From positions 1-64,000 of the forward strand of contig JAJSAC010000071.1 in NCBI GenBank assembly GCA_024274915.1: a stretch of DNA of 64,000 bases, in the 5' to 3' direction. The stretch's first letter is position 1, and each line of letters starts with the position of its first letter. This document shows, piece by piece, positions 48,258 to 57,436 of the stretch. A program made the position numbers and the translations under genes. The notes under the pieces are model-generated. The model was not told where the DNA came from, made no database searches, and was given only the letters and a program-made list of their open reading frames with translations. This DNA is from Thermodesulfobacteriota bacterium. GTDB taxonomy: Bacteria; Thermosulfidibacterota; Thermosulfidibacteria; Thermosulfidibacterales; B14-G1.

Positions 48258-48806
48258 ATGAAGGCCCTCCTTCTGGTCATGGGGATGATAGGAACGGGGA
48301 AATCCACCCTGGCTCGGGCCCTGGCCCAGGAGCTGGGGATGACCCTCATTTCCTCCGATCCCCTGAGGAAAGAACTGGCGGGCCTGGACCCCTACGAAAA
48401 GCGGGAGGAGGTCTTCGGCCAAGGGCTCTACTCCCCGGAAATGACGGAACGGGTCTACGTCACCATGGTGAAGAGGGCCAGTGAACTCCTCAAACAAGGG
48501 AGGGGGGTCATCCTGGACGCCACCTTCTCCCAGAAGAGGTGGCGGGATTTAGCCAGAAGGATGGCCCAAGAACTGGAGGTCCCCTGCCTCCTTGTGGTCA
48601 CCACGGCTCCACCGGATGTGGTTAAGGAAAGACTGGAGAAAAGGAAAGGAAGAAAGGTTGTGTCTGACGGGCGCTGGGAGATATATCTCAAGCACCGGGA
48701 AAGGTTTCAAGAACCCCAGGACGAAGGGCCCATGGTGGTCCTGGATACCCGTGAGAGCCTGAACTCCCTGGTAGAAAACGTAAAGGAGGTGTTGAATGGG
48801 CTTTGA
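48258..48806 (+). CDS. P-loop kinase (COG0645)
   Basis: A 182-residue P-loop kinase of the AAA_33/COG0645 type, with Walker A MGMIGTGKSTLAR (about residues 8-20), SSDPLRKEL, and GVILDATFSQKRWRD. It is the usual C-terminal partner of COG2187 proteins, here as a separate gene starting right after the partner stop. The pair probably phosphorylates one small molecule. Its 3' end overlaps the stress-protein start by 11 bp. Confidence 0.87.
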   Translation: MKALLLVMGMIGTGKSTLARALAQELGMTLISSDPLRKELAGLDPYEKREEVFGQGLYSPEMTERVYVTMVKRASELLKQGRGVILDATFSQKRWRDLARRMAQELEVPCLLVVTTAPPDVVKERLEKRKGRKVVSDGRWEIYLKHRERFQEPQDEGPMVVLDTRESLNSLVENVKEVLNGL

Positions 48807-49254
48807 AAAGATCATGACCTGCGTGGACTTTTCCCACGACATCTCCCCCAAGGTGCTGGCTGTGGCGGGGGAGTTGGCCCAACTCATGAAGGCTAAAATC
48901 CTGCTCACCTACGTGGTAGAAAGGGACGTCCCCCTCCTCATCTCCGAGGGCATTGTCCTCCCCCAGGTGGAACTGGAAAAGTTCGAAGAGATGTACCAGA
49001 TCCTAGAGGAGAAGAGCCGGGAGAAGGTGGAAAGCATGGCCCAAGAGCTTGCTGAAGAGTGGCAGGTAGAGGTAAAACCTGTGGTCCTGGTGGGGGAACC
49101 CTTCGATATGATCCTGGAGAAAGGGGAAGAGGAAGGGGTGGACCTGATAGTGGTGGGTTCCCACGGGAAAAAGGGTATTGAAAGGATCCTCCTGGGAAGT
49201 GTTTCGGAGAAGGTGGCCCGCAAGGCTAAATGCTCCGTACTTGTGGTGAGATAA
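48796..49254 (+). CDS. Universal stress protein, UspA family
   Basis: A 152-residue UspA protein: EKIMTCVDFSHDISPKVLAVAGELA at the N-terminus and IVVGSHGKKGIERILLGSVSEKVARKAKCSVLVV, with the full ATP motif, at the end. It overlaps the upstream kinase gene by 11 bp, so it is likely made with the kinase pair. It is the third UspA paralogue in the window and shares its C-terminal block with the one at 38.4 kb. Confidence 0.9.
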   Translation: MGFEKIMTCVDFSHDISPKVLAVAGELAQLMKAKILLTYVVERDVPLLISEGIVLPQVELEKFEEMYQILEEKSREKVESMAQELAEEWQVEVKPVVLVGEPFDMILEKGEEEGVDLIVVGSHGKKGIERILLGSVSEKVARKAKCSVLVVR

Positions 49255-49271
49255 AAGACCAAGGGGGTAGT

Positions 49272-50294
49272 ATGAGGAGGATAAGAAACCAAATATTGAG
49301 AACCCTCAAGGAGGGGCCCAAGACCTTCTGGGAACTCATAAACGAACAAGACGCCCACATAGCGGGCTTCTACCACACCCTCAAATCCCTCATGGATGAA
49401 GGGATAGTGGGATATGAAAACCACCGCTTCCTTTTAAAAAAAGACCCAGGGGTCATGGAAAAGATAGAAACCCTCTGCTCCACCTGTGGACTGGGAGTGG
49501 AGATCAAAGGCTCTTTCCAGGAAGTTTACGAGAAGTTCCTCTTTGTGACCGAAGACCGCCCCCTACCCCTAGAAGACTACGACCAGGGCTTCATCCGTCC
49601 CATAGACACCATCCGGCGTATGGCCTTCATCTACCAGAGGGGAGACCTGGAAGGGGCCGAGATCTTCATCTTAGGCGACGACGATCTGTTGAGTGTGGCC
49701 ATGGGCCTCACGGGCATGGCTAATAAGATCACCGTGGTGGAGATAGACCCCAGGCTCACCTACTTCATAGAGCACTTCTGCAAGAAGTGGGGGGTGGGGA
49801 ACATCACCGTGAAGCAGTACAACGTCCTGGAAGAACTCCCCCGGGAAGCCCTGGGCCAATACGACGTCTTTGTCACCGATCCTGTGGAGACCCACCGGGG
49901 CTTCAAGCTCTTCGTTGGCAGGTGCATCTCTGCCCTCAAAGGTCCGGGGGCCTCAGGATACATAGGGCTCACCCACAGGGAGGCCTCCTTGAAGAAGTGG
50001 GCCGAGTTCCAAAGGTTCTTCCTGGACTCGGGACTCGTAGTCACGGACATCCTAAGAAACCTGGCCACCTACCCGGAAGAGGAGAACAGGTTCGAGCATT
50101 TCTACGAGACCTATGAAATCATGGAAAAGATGGATCTACCCATCCCAGAGGTGGATTGGTACAAATCCTCCTTTGTGAGGGTAGAAGCCGTAGGGCCCCT
50201 CGAGGCTCAAGTACCCCAGGTCAAGGATTTCCAGGAGCTTTACTTCGACGAAGAATCCTGGGCCACACCAGGGCAGCGCAAGGGGAGGAGTTGA
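49272..50294 (+). CDS. bpsA: N(4)-bis(aminopropyl)spermidine synthase
   Basis: A 340-residue branched-chain polyamine synthase (BpsA, formerly DUF43), which adds aminopropyl groups from decarboxylated SAM to spermidine. The family signature is GAEIFILGDDDLLSVAMGLTGMA (GDDDLLS, with the acidic catalytic residues, about 134-156), then VVEIDPRLTYFI and YDVFVTDPVETHRGFKLFVGR. An N-terminal winged-helix-like part (LRTLKEGPKTFWELINEQDAHIAGFYHTLKSLMDEGIVG) precedes it. ATG at 49272 is preferred. Such polyamines stabilise nucleic acids at high temperature and support a thermophilic host. Confidence 0.92.
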   Translation: MRRIRNQILRTLKEGPKTFWELINEQDAHIAGFYHTLKSLMDEGIVGYENHRFLLKKDPGVMEKIETLCSTCGLGVEIKGSFQEVYEKFLFVTEDRPLPLEDYDQGFIRPIDTIRRMAFIYQRGDLEGAEIFILGDDDLLSVAMGLTGMANKITVVEIDPRLTYFIEHFCKKWGVGNITVKQYNVLEELPREALGQYDVFVTDPVETHRGFKLFVGRCISALKGPGASGYIGLTHREASLKKWAEFQRFFLDSGLVVTDILRNLATYPEEENRFEHFYETYEIMEKMDLPIPEVDWYKSSFVRVEAVGPLEAQVPQVKDFQELYFDEESWATPGQRKGRS

Positions 50295-50309
50295 AGGGGA
50301 CCTCCTCCC

Positions 50310-51554
50310 CTATTCAACCTTCCTGAAGATCAGGGTAGCATTCACCCCACCAAAGCCAAAGGAGTTGGAAAGGGCCACCCGGGGATGGGCCTCTCTAGCT
50401 CCCTCGGTGACATAGTCCAGATCGCACTCGGGATCGGGTTCCTGGTAGTTAGCAGTGGGAGGGAGCTTTCCCGTGTAAAGGGCCAAAATGGAGAAAATAG
50501 CCTCCACAGCCCCTGCCGCCCCCAACAGATGTCCCGTCACCGACTTGGTGGAGCTAACGGGTATCTCGTAGGCCGAGTCACCGAAGACCTCCTTGATGGC
50601 CATGGTCTCCGTCTTGTCGTTGAGGGGAGTGGAAGTGCCATGGGCATTGATATAGTCCACCTCGTGGGGAGGAATCCCTGCATCCTTGATGGCCGCCTTC
50701 ATACAGAGTACCGCCCCTTCACCCTTGGGGTCAGGCATGGTGATGTGGTAGGCATCACTACTCATGCCGTAGCCCACCACCTCGGCATAGATCCTGGCTC
50801 CCCTGGCCTTGGCATACTCCATATCTTCCAGTACCAGGATTCCACACCCCTCTCCTATGACGAAGCCGTCCCTGTCTTTATCAAAGGGTCTGCTGGCACC
50901 GGTGGGGTCATCGTTGCGGGTGGACAGGGCCCTCATAACACAGAAACCACCCACGGCCATGGGGGTGATGACGGCCTCGCTGCCCCCCACCAGCATCACC
51001 TCAGCGTCCCCCCTCTGGAGGATCTTGAAACCATCTCCTATGGCGTTGGCCCCCGTGGCACAGGCCGTCACAACCGCCGACGAGGGGCCCCTGAAGCCAA
51101 AACGAATGGAAACGGCACTGGAAGCCATATTTATCACTGCCATGGGGATGAAAAAGGGAGAAATACGCTTCCATCCCCGCTCCATCAGGAGCTGGTGGTT
51201 CCTCTCGATGGTCTCCAGCCCCCCTATGCCTGAGCCTATGAGCACCCCCACCCTGTCCTTGTCCACACCGTCCACGTCCAAGCCAGAATCTTCCACGGCC
51301 ATGGCGGCAGCCGCTAGGGTATACTGGACAAAGGGGTCTGTCCTCTTTATCTCCTTCCTGTCAATAAACTTTTCCGGATCAAACCCCTTCACCTCCCCGG
51401 CTATCCTGCTGGAAAAGGTGGAGGCATCGAACTTGGTAATGGGCCCTATGCCGCTTCTACCCTCCAGGGCCGCCTCCCAACTTCCCCACAAATCATTGGC
51501 CAAGGGTGTAACGCACCCCATACCCGTTACCACTACCCTTCTCTTTTTCCCCAT
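50310..51554 (-). CDS. fabF: 3-oxoacyl-ACP synthase II
   Basis: A 414-residue beta-ketoacyl-ACP synthase that elongates acyl-ACP with malonyl-ACP. The triad is visible: Cys in [15 protein letters not shown] (about 164), His in [15 protein letters not shown] (about 304) and His in [13 protein letters not shown] (about 340). [18 protein letters not shown] is the usual start. It is the last gene of the fatty-acid cluster, 6 bp after acpP. Confidence 0.97.
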   Translation of the reverse strand: MGKKRRVVVTGMGCVTPLANDLWGSWEAALEGRSGIGPITKFDASTFSSRIAGEVKGFDPEKFIDRKEIKRTDPFVQYTLAAAAMAVEDSGLDVDGVDKDRVGVLIGSGIGGLETIERNHQLLMERGWKRISPFFIPMAVINMASSAVSIRFGFRGPSSAVVTACATGANAIGDGFKILQRGDAEVMLVGGSEAVITPMAVGGFCVMRALSTRNDDPTGASRPFDKDRDGFVIGEGCGILVLEDMEYAKARGARIYAEVVGYGMSSDAYHITMPDPKGEGAVLCMKAAIKDAGIPPHEVDYINAHGTSTPLNDKTETMAIKEVFGDSAYEIPVSSTKSVTGHLLGAAGAVEAIFSILALYTGKLPPTANYQEPDPECDLDYVTEGAREAHPRVALSNSFGFGGVNATLIFRKVE

Positions 51555-51560
51555 ACTGGA

Positions 51561-51806
51561 TCAGGCCCCCAGTTTGTTCTTCACATACTCCACAGCATCT
51601 TTAACCGTAGTGATCTTCTCAGCGTCCTCATCGGGGATCTCGATGTCGAAGGCCTCCTCAAAAGCCATGACCAGCTCCACCGTGTCAAGAGAATCTGCCC
51701 CCAGGTCATCGATGAAGGAAGCCTCCGGGGTAACCTCACTCTCGTCCACGCCCAACTGCTCCACAATGATCTCCTTCACCTTCTGTTCGATCTCTTTCAC
51801 ATCCAT
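51561..51806 (-). CDS. acpP: Acyl carrier protein
   Basis: An 81-residue acyl carrier protein. Ser in [19 protein letters not shown] (about residue 37) carries the 4'-phosphopantetheine arm. The very acidic composition and the start [20 protein letters not shown] are standard. It lies between fabG and fabF, as in most fab clusters. Confidence 0.97.
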   Translation of the reverse strand: MDVKEIEQKVKEIIVEQLGVDESEVTPEASFIDDLGADSLDTVELVMAFEEAFDIEIPDEDAEKITTVKDAVEYVKNKLGA

Positions 51807-51835
51807 CTCTTTACACCTCCTTGGGATTTGAACTC

Positions 51836-52570
51836 TTAAAGGGTCATACCACCGTCTATCACCAGCACCTGACCTGTGATGTAGCTGGCATGAGGAGAAA
51901 GAAGAAAAGCTACCAGCTTAGCCACCTCTTGGGCACTGCCAAAACGACCCAGGGGAATGGAGGAGAGCATGGAGTCTTTGAGGTCCTGGGGGAGAACCTC
52001 CGTCATCTCCGTCTCTATGTACCCTGGGGCCACAGCGTTCACAGTGATCCCCCTGGAAGCCACCTCTCTGGCCAGGGAACGGGTGAAGCCTATCAACCCC
52101 GCCTTGGAGGCAGCGTAGTTGGCCTGCCCGGGACTACCCATCAGCCCCACCACCGAAGAGAGATTGACGATCCTGCCCTCCCTGGCCTTCATCATATCCC
52201 TGAGAAAGGCCTTGGTGGAAATGAAGGCCCCCCTGAGATTGGTCTCTATCACCTGGTCCCACTCCTCTTCCTTCATCCTCACCAGGATATTGTCCCGGAC
52301 AATCCCCGCGTTATTCACCAAGGCGTAAACGGTACCCCACTCCTCCTTAACCCTCCTGGCCAGGGCCTCCATCTCCTCCCGAGAAGCTACATGAGCCCTC
52401 AAGGCCATGGCCTCTCCCCCCTGGCCTGCGATGGCCCCGACCACCTCCCGGGCCCTCTCCTCCTGGGTCCTGTAGGTGACCACCACCTTATATCCCTGAG
52501 CAGCCAATTCCAGGGCTATGGCTCTACCAATACCCCTGCTGGCACCCGTGACCACCGCCACCTTAGCCAT
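51836..52570 (-). CDS. fabG: 3-oxoacyl-ACP reductase
   Basis: A 244-residue short-chain dehydrogenase using NADPH to reduce beta-ketoacyl-ACP. Motifs: [15 protein letters not shown] (cofactor), [11 protein letters not shown], the catalytic Ser in [23 protein letters not shown] with Tyr-x-x-x-Lys, and the C-terminal [15 protein letters not shown]. It overlaps fabD by 8 bp and is followed by acpP. Confidence 0.96.
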   Translation of the reverse strand: MAKVAVVTGASRGIGRAIALELAAQGYKVVVTYRTQEERAREVVGAIAGQGGEAMALRAHVASREEMEALARRVKEEWGTVYALVNNAGIVRDNILVRMKEEEWDQVIETNLRGAFISTKAFLRDMMKAREGRIVNLSSVVGLMGSPGQANYAASKAGLIGFTRSLAREVASRGITVNAVAPGYIETEMTEVLPQDLKDSMLSSIPLGRFGSAQEVAKLVAFLLSPHASYITGQVLVIDGGMTL

Positions 52571-53501
52571 CTAAAACCCCCATACTCTGAAGCTTCTCTA
52601 TCCCCCTGGGACCCCCAACAGGCACGGCCTTGACCTTCCGCTCAATTTTTCTAACGAGGCCCGACAACACATTTCCTGGCCCCACTTCTACAAAGAGTTG
52701 GACCCCCTGGTCAACGATAAATCTCACCGACTGGGCCCACAGAACAGGAGCCGTCACCTGTTTCACAAGAAGCTCCCTCTCCTCGTCTCCCAACGTGACG
52801 GCCTCAGCCGACACGTTGGACACCAGGGGACAGGATAGATTGGAGAAGGGCATGGCTTCCAAAAGGGGTCCTAGCCTCTCTCTGGCGGGCGCCATTAGAC
52901 TAGAATGGAAGGGTGCACTCACCTCCAGAAGGACCGCCCTTTTGGCTCCCCTCCTGGTAGCCTCCTGAGCCGCCGCCTCAACGGCTCCCCTCTCACCGGA
53001 TATCACCGTCTGTTCCGGGGAGTTGTAGTTGGCCACCTCCACCACCCCCCTGGAGGAAAACTCCGAACAGAGCTGGGCCACTTCCCGGGGTTCCATCCCG
53101 ATAATGGCTGCCATGGCCCCCTTCCCAGGGGGCACCGCCTCCTGCATAAACCTACCCCGAAACCTGACAGCCTCCACAGCCCTGGCCAGGGGCAACCCCC
53201 CGGCAGCCACCAGGGCCGAATACTCTCCCAGGGAATGGCCTGCCACCACGTGGGGCTTAAAGCCCATATCTTCAAGGACCCTGTAGAGGGCCACGCTGAG
53301 GGTGAGGATGGCAGGCTGGGCATTCTCCGTCAAAGTGAGTTCCTCCTGGGGCCCCTGGAAACACAAGCGAGCTAGATCGAAGCCCAAGACCTCACTGGCC
53401 TCCCTGAAAGTCTCCCTCACCACAGGGTAGGCATCGTAGGCCTCGGCCCCCATGCCCACTCGCTGGCTCCCCTGGCCGGGAAAGACAAAGGCCACCTTCA
53501 T
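52563..53501 (-). CDS. fabD: Malonyl-CoA:ACP transacylase
   Basis: A 312-residue acyltransferase that loads malonyl groups onto ACP. VAFVFPGQGSQRVGMG, the catalytic Ser in VVAGHSLGEYSALVAAG (about 91) and His in SAPFHSSLMAPARE (about 200) are typical. QFVEVGPGNVL-like FVEVGPGNVLSGL closes the domain. It overlaps fabG by 8 bp and starts 4 bp after fabK. Confidence 0.96.
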   Translation of the reverse strand: MKVAFVFPGQGSQRVGMGAEAYDAYPVVRETFREASEVLGFDLARLCFQGPQEELTLTENAQPAILTLSVALYRVLEDMGFKPHVVAGHSLGEYSALVAAGGLPLARAVEAVRFRGRFMQEAVPPGKGAMAAIIGMEPREVAQLCSEFSSRGVVEVANYNSPEQTVISGERGAVEAAAQEATRRGAKRAVLLEVSAPFHSSLMAPARERLGPLLEAMPFSNLSCPLVSNVSAEAVTLGDEERELLVKQVTAPVLWAQSVRFIVDQGVQLFVEVGPGNVLSGLVRKIERKVKAVPVGGPRGIEKLQSMGVLDG

Positions 53502-53505
53502 CCCC

Positions 53506-54456
53506 TTAACCTCCCACCAAGGACTGAAGCCTCTCTAATTCCCCTTTGGCCTGAGCCACGATCTCCCGGACGATCTCCCTCACCGGTTTCACTTCTCTCA
53601 CAAGGCCCACAATCTGGCCGGCCATGACAGAGCCCGTTTTCACGTCCCCCTCCATAGCCGCTCTTCTTAAGGCCCCCACCCCCAGCTTCTCATACTCCTC
53701 CAGAGGAGCCCCTTGCTGCTCAAGCTTCAAAAACTCCCTGGCCAGGCGGTTCCTGATTATCCTCACGGGATGCCCCGTGGGCCTGCCCGTCACCACCGTG
53801 TCCCTATCCCTGGCCCTCAAGTAAGCCCGCTTCCAGTTCTCATGGACCCTGCACTCCGTGCTGGCGACAAAACGGGTCCCCATCTGGACGCCATGGGCCC
53901 CCAGGGCCAGAGCCGCCAGGAACCCCCTACCATCAGCAATCCCCCCGGCGGCTATCACAGGAATGGAAACAGCGTCCACCACCTGGGGCACCAAGGCCAT
54001 GGTGGTGAGTTCCCCGATGTGTCCCCCTGCCTCGGTGCCTTCCACCACAACAGCGTGGGCCCCTTCCCTCTCTACCCGCTTGGCCAAAGCCACGGAGGCC
54101 ACCACCGGCATGACCTTCACCCCTGCATCCCTGAGACGGGAAATGAACTTGCCAGGGTTACCCGCCCCAGTGGTGACCACGGGCACCCCCTCCTCCAACA
54201 CCAAATCAACAAACCGGGGCACCAGGGGGTTCATGAGCATGAGGTTCACGCCGAAGGGTCGAGAAGTGAGTTCCTTGGCCCGTTGTATCTCCCTTCGCAG
54301 TTCCTCGGGTTCCTGGATATGGCCGGCGGCTATCACTCCCAAAGCTCCAGCCTCGGACACGGCCACCGCCAGATAGGCGTCAGAGACCCAGGCCATGCCC
54401 CCCTGGATGATAGGATAGTCTATGCCCAGAAGGTCACACACCTCCGTCCTAAACAT
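53506..54456 (-). CDS. fabK: Enoyl-ACP reductase II (FabK type)
   Basis: A 316-residue FMN enoyl-ACP reductase. DYPIIQGGMAWVSDAYLAVAVSEAGALGVIAAGHI and AHAVVVEGTEAGGHIGELTTMALVPQVVDAV plus GAHGVQMGTRFVASTECRVHENWKRA are the FabK/NPD motifs, including the catalytic-type His in GGHIG. Its place between fabH and fabD, and the absence of a fabI in the cluster, support FabK rather than a nitronate monooxygenase. Confidence 0.92.
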   Translation of the reverse strand: MFRTEVCDLLGIDYPIIQGGMAWVSDAYLAVAVSEAGALGVIAAGHIQEPEELRREIQRAKELTSRPFGVNLMLMNPLVPRFVDLVLEEGVPVVTTGAGNPGKFISRLRDAGVKVMPVVASVALAKRVEREGAHAVVVEGTEAGGHIGELTTMALVPQVVDAVSIPVIAAGGIADGRGFLAALALGAHGVQMGTRFVASTECRVHENWKRAYLRARDRDTVVTGRPTGHPVRIIRNRLAREFLKLEQQGAPLEEYEKLGVGALRRAAMEGDVKTGSVMAGQIVGLVREVKPVREIVREIVAQAKGELERLQSLVGG

Positions 54457-54465
54457 GGCCGCCCC

Positions 54466-55446
54466 CTACCACTCTACCAAGATGGCAGACCAGGTGAGCC
54501 CGCCCCCGAAAGAGACGAGGAGGAGGTTGTCCCCCTTATTGATCTTGCCCTCCTTCAAGGCCTCGTCCCAGGCCAGGGGGATGGAAGCGGCCGAAGTGTT
54601 GCCGTACCTCTCGATGTTCACCACCACCCTGTCCCAGGAAACCCTGAGCCTCTTGGCCAGGGACTGGAGTATCCTTATGTTGGCTTGGTGGGGAATAACC
54701 CAATCTATATCCTTTCCGGTGATGCCCACCTCCTCCAGCAGCTCCTTGGTCACATCGGCCATGGATTTAACAGCTATCTTAAAAAGCTCATTGCCCTTCA
54801 TGACGTAATAGTGGAGTCTCTTCTCCACCGTCTCATGGGAAGCGGGCATCTTGGTGCCACCTGCAGGAAGCCACAGGAGCTCCGCATAGGTGCCGTCGGC
54901 GTGGAGCTTGGAACCCAGGATCCTTCCTCCCTCCCCCTCGGAGGAGACCACGGCCGCCCCGGCACCATCTCCCAAAAGGACACAAATGGAGCGATCCTCC
55001 CAGTCAACTAGGCGGGAGAGCATCTCGGCACCAACCACCAAGACGTTCTCGTACTTCCCCGTCTTCACGAACTGCTCGGCTATGGCAAGGCCGTAGGCAA
55101 ACCCCGAGCAGGCCGCACTGATGTCGAAGGCGGGCTTCCCCTCCAGACCCAACTTGGGCTGCATCCAGCAGGCTGTGGAAGGCAGAATGGTATCAGGGCT
55201 GGCTGTGGCGCAGATGAGGAGGTCTATCTCCCGGGGGGTAATCCCTGCAACCTCCATGGCCTTCTTGGCAGCCTGAGTTCCCAGGTCAGAAGTGACTTCC
55301 TCAGGAGCGGCTATCCTCCTCTCCTTTATCCCTGTCCGCTGCACTATCCATTCGTTGGTGGTGTCCAAGATCTTCTCCCAGTCGAAATTGGTCATCACCC
55401 GCTGGGGGGCATAGGTTCCAATTCCCCTAATGTAGGCTTCAGCCAT
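54466..55446 (-). CDS. fabH: 3-oxoacyl-ACP synthase III
   Basis: A 326-residue KASIII that starts fatty-acid chains from acetyl-CoA or a branched primer. The triad is Cys in DISAACSGFAYGLAIA (about 113), His in IPHQANIRIL (about 248) and Asn in RYGNTSAASIPLAW (about 278). The ATG at 55446 (MAEAYIRGIGTYAPQ) has GGGAGGAG upstream; a longer frame inside plsX is rejected. It follows plsX by 1 bp. Confidence 0.96.
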   Translation of the reverse strand: MAEAYIRGIGTYAPQRVMTNFDWEKILDTTNEWIVQRTGIKERRIAAPEEVTSDLGTQAAKKAMEVAGITPREIDLLICATASPDTILPSTACWMQPKLGLEGKPAFDISAACSGFAYGLAIAEQFVKTGKYENVLVVGAEMLSRLVDWEDRSICVLLGDGAGAAVVSSEGEGGRILGSKLHADGTYAELLWLPAGGTKMPASHETVEKRLHYYVMKGNELFKIAVKSMADVTKELLEEVGITGKDIDWVIPHQANIRILQSLAKRLRVSWDRVVVNIERYGNTSAASIPLAWDEALKEGKINKGDNLLLVSFGGGLTWSAILVEW

Positions 55447-55447
55447 A

Positions 55448-56578
55448 CTACTCCTCCTCCCCTTCTTCCTTGGAAGCCCCGGCCAGGGCCTCTTCACCCT
55501 CCGACCGTTCTCCCCTGATACGGAAAGCCTCCCTCCAGTCCCTGAAACTGGGCCAGAACTTCCTGCCAATCCCCAGGCTCTCTTTTACCGCCTCTAGATT
55601 GGCTTCAATTCTGCTGTTGAGCTTCTTCTCGGCAAAATCACAGGCCACCTTGATGGCGTTGGTGACAGCGTAAGCGTTGGAACTACCATGGCAGATGATG
55701 CAGATCCCGTTCACACCCAAGAGAGGGGCTCCACCGTACTCCTTGTAATCCGTCTTCTTCTTTATCCTCTCCAGGGAAGGTTTAAACAGGAAGTAGGCCA
55801 GTCTTCCCCTAATGCCCCTGGAAAACTCACCCTTCAAATAATACCCCATGAGAGACGCCGCACCCTCGCCCACCTTAAGGGCCAGGTTGCCCACCAAACC
55901 GTCACAAACCACTACATCAGCCTGGTTGCTGAAGAGTTCCTTGGCCTCCACATTACCCACAAAATTGAGCTGGGTTGCCCTTCTCAAGAGCTGAAAGGAG
56001 GTGCGCATGAGGCCGTCCCCCTTGATCTCCTCTTCGCCGATACTCAAAAGCCCCACCCTGGGGTTTTCGCAACCCATGATATACTTTGAATAGAGATGAC
56101 CCATTACAGCAAACTCCAGAAGGTTCTCCGGCTTACTGCCTACATTGGCACCGGCGTCTATCAAAAGAAAGGGGCCATGACGTGCAGGGAGGGTGACGGC
56201 TATCCCTGGCCGGCTTACCCCTTCAAGGGTCCCCAGGAGGAGCTTGGCTGCCACCATAACGGCCCCCGTATTCCCTGCACTTACCACGGCGCGGGCCTTC
56301 CCCTTTTTCACCAACTCCACGGCCCTCTTTATGGAAGAGTTCCTCTTCCGCCTCAGGGCTAAAGCGGGATGTTCGTTCATTCCAATCACTTCGGGAGCGT
56401 CCTTTAAAAACAGGGGGAGCCCCTCGCTCCCCCCAAGTTTCTCCAACTCTGACTGGATTATCTCTCTGTCACCTACAAGGATCACCTCGCAGGGACACCT
56501 GCTTACCGCTTCTAGAGCTCCCTTGATCACCTCCCTGGGGGCGTAATCCCCCCCCATGGCGTCCACGGCAATCTTCAA
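55448..56578 (-). CDS. plsX: Phosphate acyltransferase PlsX
   Basis: A 376-residue enzyme that makes acyl-phosphate from acyl-ACP for phospholipid synthesis. The N-terminus [23 protein letters not shown] and the segments [38 protein letters not shown] and [23 protein letters not shown] are family marks. A charged C-terminal extension of about 40 residues is longer than usual. It overlaps rpmF by 4 bp, the common rpmF-plsX-fabH arrangement. Confidence 0.96.
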   Translation of the reverse strand: MKIAVDAMGGDYAPREVIKGALEAVSRCPCEVILVGDREIIQSELEKLGGSEGLPLFLKDAPEVIGMNEHPALALRRKRNSSIKRAVELVKKGKARAVVSAGNTGAVMVAAKLLLGTLEGVSRPGIAVTLPARHGPFLLIDAGANVGSKPENLLEFAVMGHLYSKYIMGCENPRVGLLSIGEEEIKGDGLMRTSFQLLRRATQLNFVGNVEAKELFSNQADVVVCDGLVGNLALKVGEGAASLMGYYLKGEFSRGIRGRLAYFLFKPSLERIKKKTDYKEYGGAPLLGVNGICIICHGSSNAYAVTNAIKVACDFAEKKLNSRIEANLEAVKESLGIGRKFWPSFRDWREAFRIRGERSEGEEALAGASKEEGEEE

Positions 56579-56763
56579 TACTCCTCCACCTCGAGCACTT
56601 GTCTCTCCCTATAGAAACCGCAATGGGGACAGACCCTGTGGGGTAGTTTGGGCTCCTGACAGTTGGGGCAAATGGAATAGCCCGAAGGCTTAAACTTCGC
56701 CCGCCACTGAGCCCGCCTTTTATCCCTCCTAGCCTTGCTGGTCCTGTTCTTGGGTACAGCCAT
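56575..56763 (-). CDS. rpmF: Ribosomal protein L32
   Basis: A 62-residue L32, starting [20 protein letters not shown] and holding a zinc ribbon CPNC ... CPHC (residues 32-35 and 45-48). It precedes plsX with a 4-bp overlap, coupling ribosome and membrane-lipid gene expression as in many bacteria. Confidence 0.97.
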   Translation of the reverse strand: MAVPKNRTSKARRDKRRAQWRAKFKPSGYSICPNCQEPKLPHRVCPHCGFYRERQVLEVEEY

Positions 56764-56782
56764 AGTCTCTTCTCCTTTCCCT

Positions 56783-57394
56783 TCACTTCTTCACAAGCCT
56801 GTTTCTCAGCGCCTTAAGGGCTTCCCATCGAGGATCCAGCTCTTCCCTGGAACACCCGCAGGAACCGAGGTTAAGATTGATCCCGCAACGGGGACAGAGC
56901 CCCTTACACCCCTGGGAGCAAAGGGGTTTCATGGGAAGAGCCAGATACACCTTCTCCAGATAAATCTCCTCCGTAGTGATCACCTCTCCATAGAAGGCCA
57001 GGTTCACCTCTTCCTGGGAGAGTTCCACCTCGTCATCCTCCTGCTCCAAAACTTTCATGGGCAAATACTCATCCATAAACTCCACGTCAACCCTGTAACG
57101 AAAGACCTCCAGGCAGCGGCCACAAGAGAGCTCCAACAGGGCATGGACCTCTCCCTTAACCAGGAGCCTCTCTCCCGCCAACTGGAGTCTCAGCCATCCC
57201 TTAATGGGCCCTGCAAAGGGGATACACCCTCCCCCCCACTCCAAAGCCCGCCGGGGATCCTCTATTTCAAAAAAAAGCCCCTCCTGGGGGATCTCTGCTA
57301 TCTTGATCTCCACAGCCACCTCCCGGAAGGCAAACCTTCCAAAGAAGGGGAAGGAATCTACCTCCGGAGAAAATTTTGAAGGGATTATATCCAC
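56783..57394 (-). CDS. YceD/DUF177-family protein
   Basis: A 203-residue protein of the DUF177 family, almost always found just before rpmF; its E. coli homologue is linked to 23S rRNA processing. The central motif [27 protein letters not shown] and the later [21 protein letters not shown] have the expected cysteine clusters. It ends 19 bp before rpmF. Confidence 0.9.
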   Translation of the reverse strand: MDIIPSKFSPEVDSFPFFGRFAFREVAVEIKIAEIPQEGLFFEIEDPRRALEWGGGCIPFAGPIKGWLRLQLAGERLLVKGEVHALLELSCGRCLEVFRYRVDVEFMDEYLPMKVLEQEDDEVELSQEEVNLAFYGEVITTEEIYLEKVYLALPMKPLCSQGCKGLCPRCGINLNLGSCGCSREELDPRWEALKALRNRLVKK

Positions 57395-57436
57395 CCCCTT
57401 TTAAAAGTGTCAAGGAAAGGGAAACAAAAGCCCCTG

